Shown one piece after another: positions 34,836 through 37,496 of a DNA stretch of 37,496 nucleotides. The notes beneath the pieces were generated by a model, which saw only the letters and a list, made by a program, of their open reading frames with translations, made no database searches and had not been told where the DNA came from. The stretch lies in the NCBI GenBank assembly GCA_024636785.1, contig JAGXGK010000025.1, forward strand, positions 147,476 to 184,971, read 5' to 3'. The stretch comes from Gammaproteobacteria bacterium. Lineage in GTDB: Bacteria; Pseudomonadota; Gammaproteobacteria; SZUA-229. The translations under genes were made by a program, and so were the position numbers. Every line of letters starts with the position of its first letter. Within the stretch, counting starts at the first letter, position 1.

Positions 34836-35912
34836 ATGAGCAATCAAGGAGACAGTAAAAACGAGATACTTATTGTTGACGATTCAGCAACAATTCTGGC
34901 AACAGCAAAAAAGATGCTGCAGGAAGAATTTCTCGTTCATACTGCAAAAGATGGCAGTGAGGCATGGCAGGCCATCAATGAAAACGAAAATATAAAAGTT
35001 ATCTTTTCTGATATGCAAATGCCGGTAATGAATGGCATGCAGCTGCTGTTAAAAATTCGAGAGTCAGAAGATAATAGAATATCGGGTCTGCCGGTTATTA
35101 TGGTTACCGGGCAATCGGACTCCCCAGCGGGAAAGCGTGCTGTCTTTGATATTGGCGCGACCGATTTCATCGGTAAACCTTTTGATGCGATGGATCTGTT
35201 AAGTCGCGCGCGTTCCAACTCACACCCGAATAGAAGAGCAGATGATACCGCTGATCGCACCCAGCAGGTTTTTGTCACGCCCAGTGGTTTTCAGAATATA
35301 GGACGTGAAGCATTAGTGCGCTCACGGGAAACCAAGGAAGAATTTTCCGTGGTGCATATAGAAATCTCTAACATAGAAGAAATTAAGCAATCAATTGACA
35401 GTAAATCAGTGCGCCAGATTATCGTCTCACTGGTAAAACGCATTAGTAGTGTGTTGCGCGATGGTGATGTAGCCACACGTATCGGCGAAAACAAATTCGC
35501 AATATTGCTGTATGCCGATGGTTTTAATACCAAGCTTGCAGTCGAGCGTTTGTGTGAATGTTTGAAAAAGCTGGTTTTTGAACTCAACGGAAAAACGCTC
35601 AGAAAAGAGTTAGTTTACGGTTACTCTTCGGCAAATTGCTTTGACACCAAAACAAGATTCGTCGACATATGCAAACAGGCAGACGTGGCGCTGAAAGAAG
35701 CTGCAAATATCAGACTGGGTGACCAGGTTGCTGCGTATAGCGAGCCGGGCAAGGAAGAAGCCCGAAGCATTGTCAATGAAGTCGCGGATTTATGGCCGGA
35801 TCTGACTCACATTGTTGACGGTGATTTTAATCTGGTCGATGACAAGCACGTGGGTGCGCTGGTTGAGTGCATGCAGTCATACATCGACTACGTTAAAAAG
35901 AATAAAAAGTAG
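34836..35912 (+). CDS. Response regulator with a degenerate GGDEF domain
   Basis: A 358-residue two-domain regulator. Residues 8-125 are a receiver domain with acidic residues Asp15 and Asp16, phospho-acceptor Asp59 (IFSDMQMPVMNG) and Lys114 (FIGKPFD). Residues about 145-310 resemble a diguanylate cyclase domain in layout (FSVVHIEISNIEEIKQSI, then DGDVATRIGENKFAILL), but the catalytic GG(D/E)EF is replaced by IGENKF (residues 216-221). It should therefore not make cyclic di-GMP; it may bind a nucleotide or a protein instead. A helical C-terminal part (about 310-358) has no recognised domain. It is the last gene of the chemosensory cluster, a likely output or adaptor controlled by CheA. Confidence 0.82.
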   Translation: MSNQGDSKNEILIVDDSATILATAKKMLQEEFLVHTAKDGSEAWQAINENENIKVIFSDMQMPVMNGMQLLLKIRESEDNRISGLPVIMVTGQSDSPAGKRAVFDIGATDFIGKPFDAMDLLSRARSNSHPNRRADDTADRTQQVFVTPSGFQNIGREALVRSRETKEEFSVVHIEISNIEEIKQSIDSKSVRQIIVSLVKRISSVLRDGDVATRIGENKFAILLYADGFNTKLAVERLCECLKKLVFELNGKTLRKELVYGYSSANCFDTKTRFVDICKQADVALKEAANIRLGDQVAAYSEPGKEEARSIVNEVADLWPDLTHIVDGDFNLVDDKHVGALVECMQSYIDYVKKNKK

Positions 35913-36427
35913 CATCAGAATTAAATGCAGTTTTGTTTTTATCTGTGAACTTGTACCTGTAAATATAAAAAAATTTAGTCCACAGATGAACGCGGATGTA
36001 AAACTTCTAAAAACTGTCCGCGAAAAACGCACTAAAATGCCGGGAGCATTTTGAACGAACGCAGTGCGGCCCGTAAAATTTAAAAGGTTTTTTGGCGTCC
36101 TTGGTGTCTTTCGCGGACTGTGTTTTTAGGGATTTTTATCCGCGAAAAACGCGAAGTACGCGAAAAAGTCAAAAAATTTAATTACGTCCACAGATAAACG
36201 CAGATGAACGCGGACAAAAACAAATACTGAGTTCACGAAAGATGCCAGTGCGTAAAAAAACAAATAATTATAATTATTTTATTCGCGTTCTTTATTACGT
36301 GCAATCCTGCGCTTCGCCCTTTTAAATTATTAATTTTTGAACTTTTCGTGTCCTTCGCGTTTTTTACGGACAAGTTTTTTTATCCGTGAACCTCATCGCT
36401 CAATATTATTGAAATCACACCCCAACA
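35913..36427. repeat. Composite spacer filled with dispersed repeats
   Basis: No gene is visible in these 515 bases. They are built of repeated short modules: gtccacagatgaacgcggat near 35978 and a related gtccacagataaacgcagat near 36186; gtccgcgaaaaacgc (36016-36030, part of a 28-base match to 13065-13092) opposed by tttcgcggac near 36110; and cgcgaaaaacgcgaagtacg near 36141 opposed by ccttcgcgttttttacg near 36351. The pattern is of several nested or adjacent palindromic elements. It separates the plus-strand chemosensory operon from the convergent ettA gene. Confidence 0.75.

Positions 36428-37496
<1,069 letters not shown>

Noticed and set aside
35913-36427. Possible CRISPR array in the repeat-rich spacer
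   Set aside because: The repeats vary in length, orientation and spacing, there are no uniform spacers, and no cas genes are present.

Overview
This window looks like a chromosomal segment of a gammaproteobacterium whose genus I cannot resolve. The evidence is the housekeeping gene order yciO, site-2 protease, trpS, scpA, scpB, rluB on one side and trxB, ftsK, lolA, rarA on the other. The protein sequences read like gammaproteobacterial members of these families (MnmC, Aat, YciB, YciK, EttA, CheZ-type motif). There are no phage, plasmid or CRISPR genes. The intergenic DNA is rich in palindromic repeats and small non-autonomous elements.

Region 1 (1-4.3 kb): the end of a DEAD-box RNA helicase gene; an SH3/coiled-coil membrane protein; a tRNA-Leu(CAA) with a recognisable promoter and a nearby partial copy of its 3' end; yciI and yciB on the minus strand; yciO on the plus strand; then a REP-type palindrome pair. 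Region 2 (4.4-10 kb): a plus-strand run of site-2 protease, trpS (with a four-cysteine motif like that of iron-sulfur TrpRS), scpA, scpB, rluB and a secreted double-thioredoxin protein. Region 3 (10-14.9 kb): yciK (minus), mnmC, a pentapeptide-repeat lipoprotein, an unrecognised gene and a 27-residue membrane peptide gene. Region 4 (14.9-24.1 kb): aat, a GNAT/FemAB-like gene and trxB on the minus strand; ald, ftsK, lolA and rarA on the plus strand.

Two MITE-like elements lie in region 4. One (16675-16850, 24-bp inverted ends, 5-bp target duplication CTGAG) inserted in codon 4 of the GNAT-family gene, cutting off its original ATG. The ancestral start can be rebuilt exactly by removing it. The old start now encodes a 53-codon peptide that terminates 3 nt past a new in-frame ATG inside the element, an arrangement suited to translational re-initiation. 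The other (19256-19517, 20-bp inverted ends, 6-bp duplication GCTAGG) inserted exactly at the stop codon of ald.

Region 5 (24.1-35.9 kb) is a complete chemosensory cluster without flagellar genes: two divergent CheY-like regulators, CheA, a ParA-like ATPase, a STAS-domain protein, CheR, CheD, CheB, a small helical protein with a CheZ-like DxxxQ motif, one chemoreceptor ending in a CheR/CheB docking pentapeptide, CheW, and a receiver protein fused to a degenerate GGDEF domain. The receptor, adaptation enzymes, kinase, scaffold, candidate phosphatase, candidate array positioner and candidate output are all in one locus. The STAS partner of ParA, the DxxxQ protein and the dead-GGDEF regulator are the least explained parts. 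The window ends in a repeat-filled spacer and the 3' part of ettA on the minus strand.
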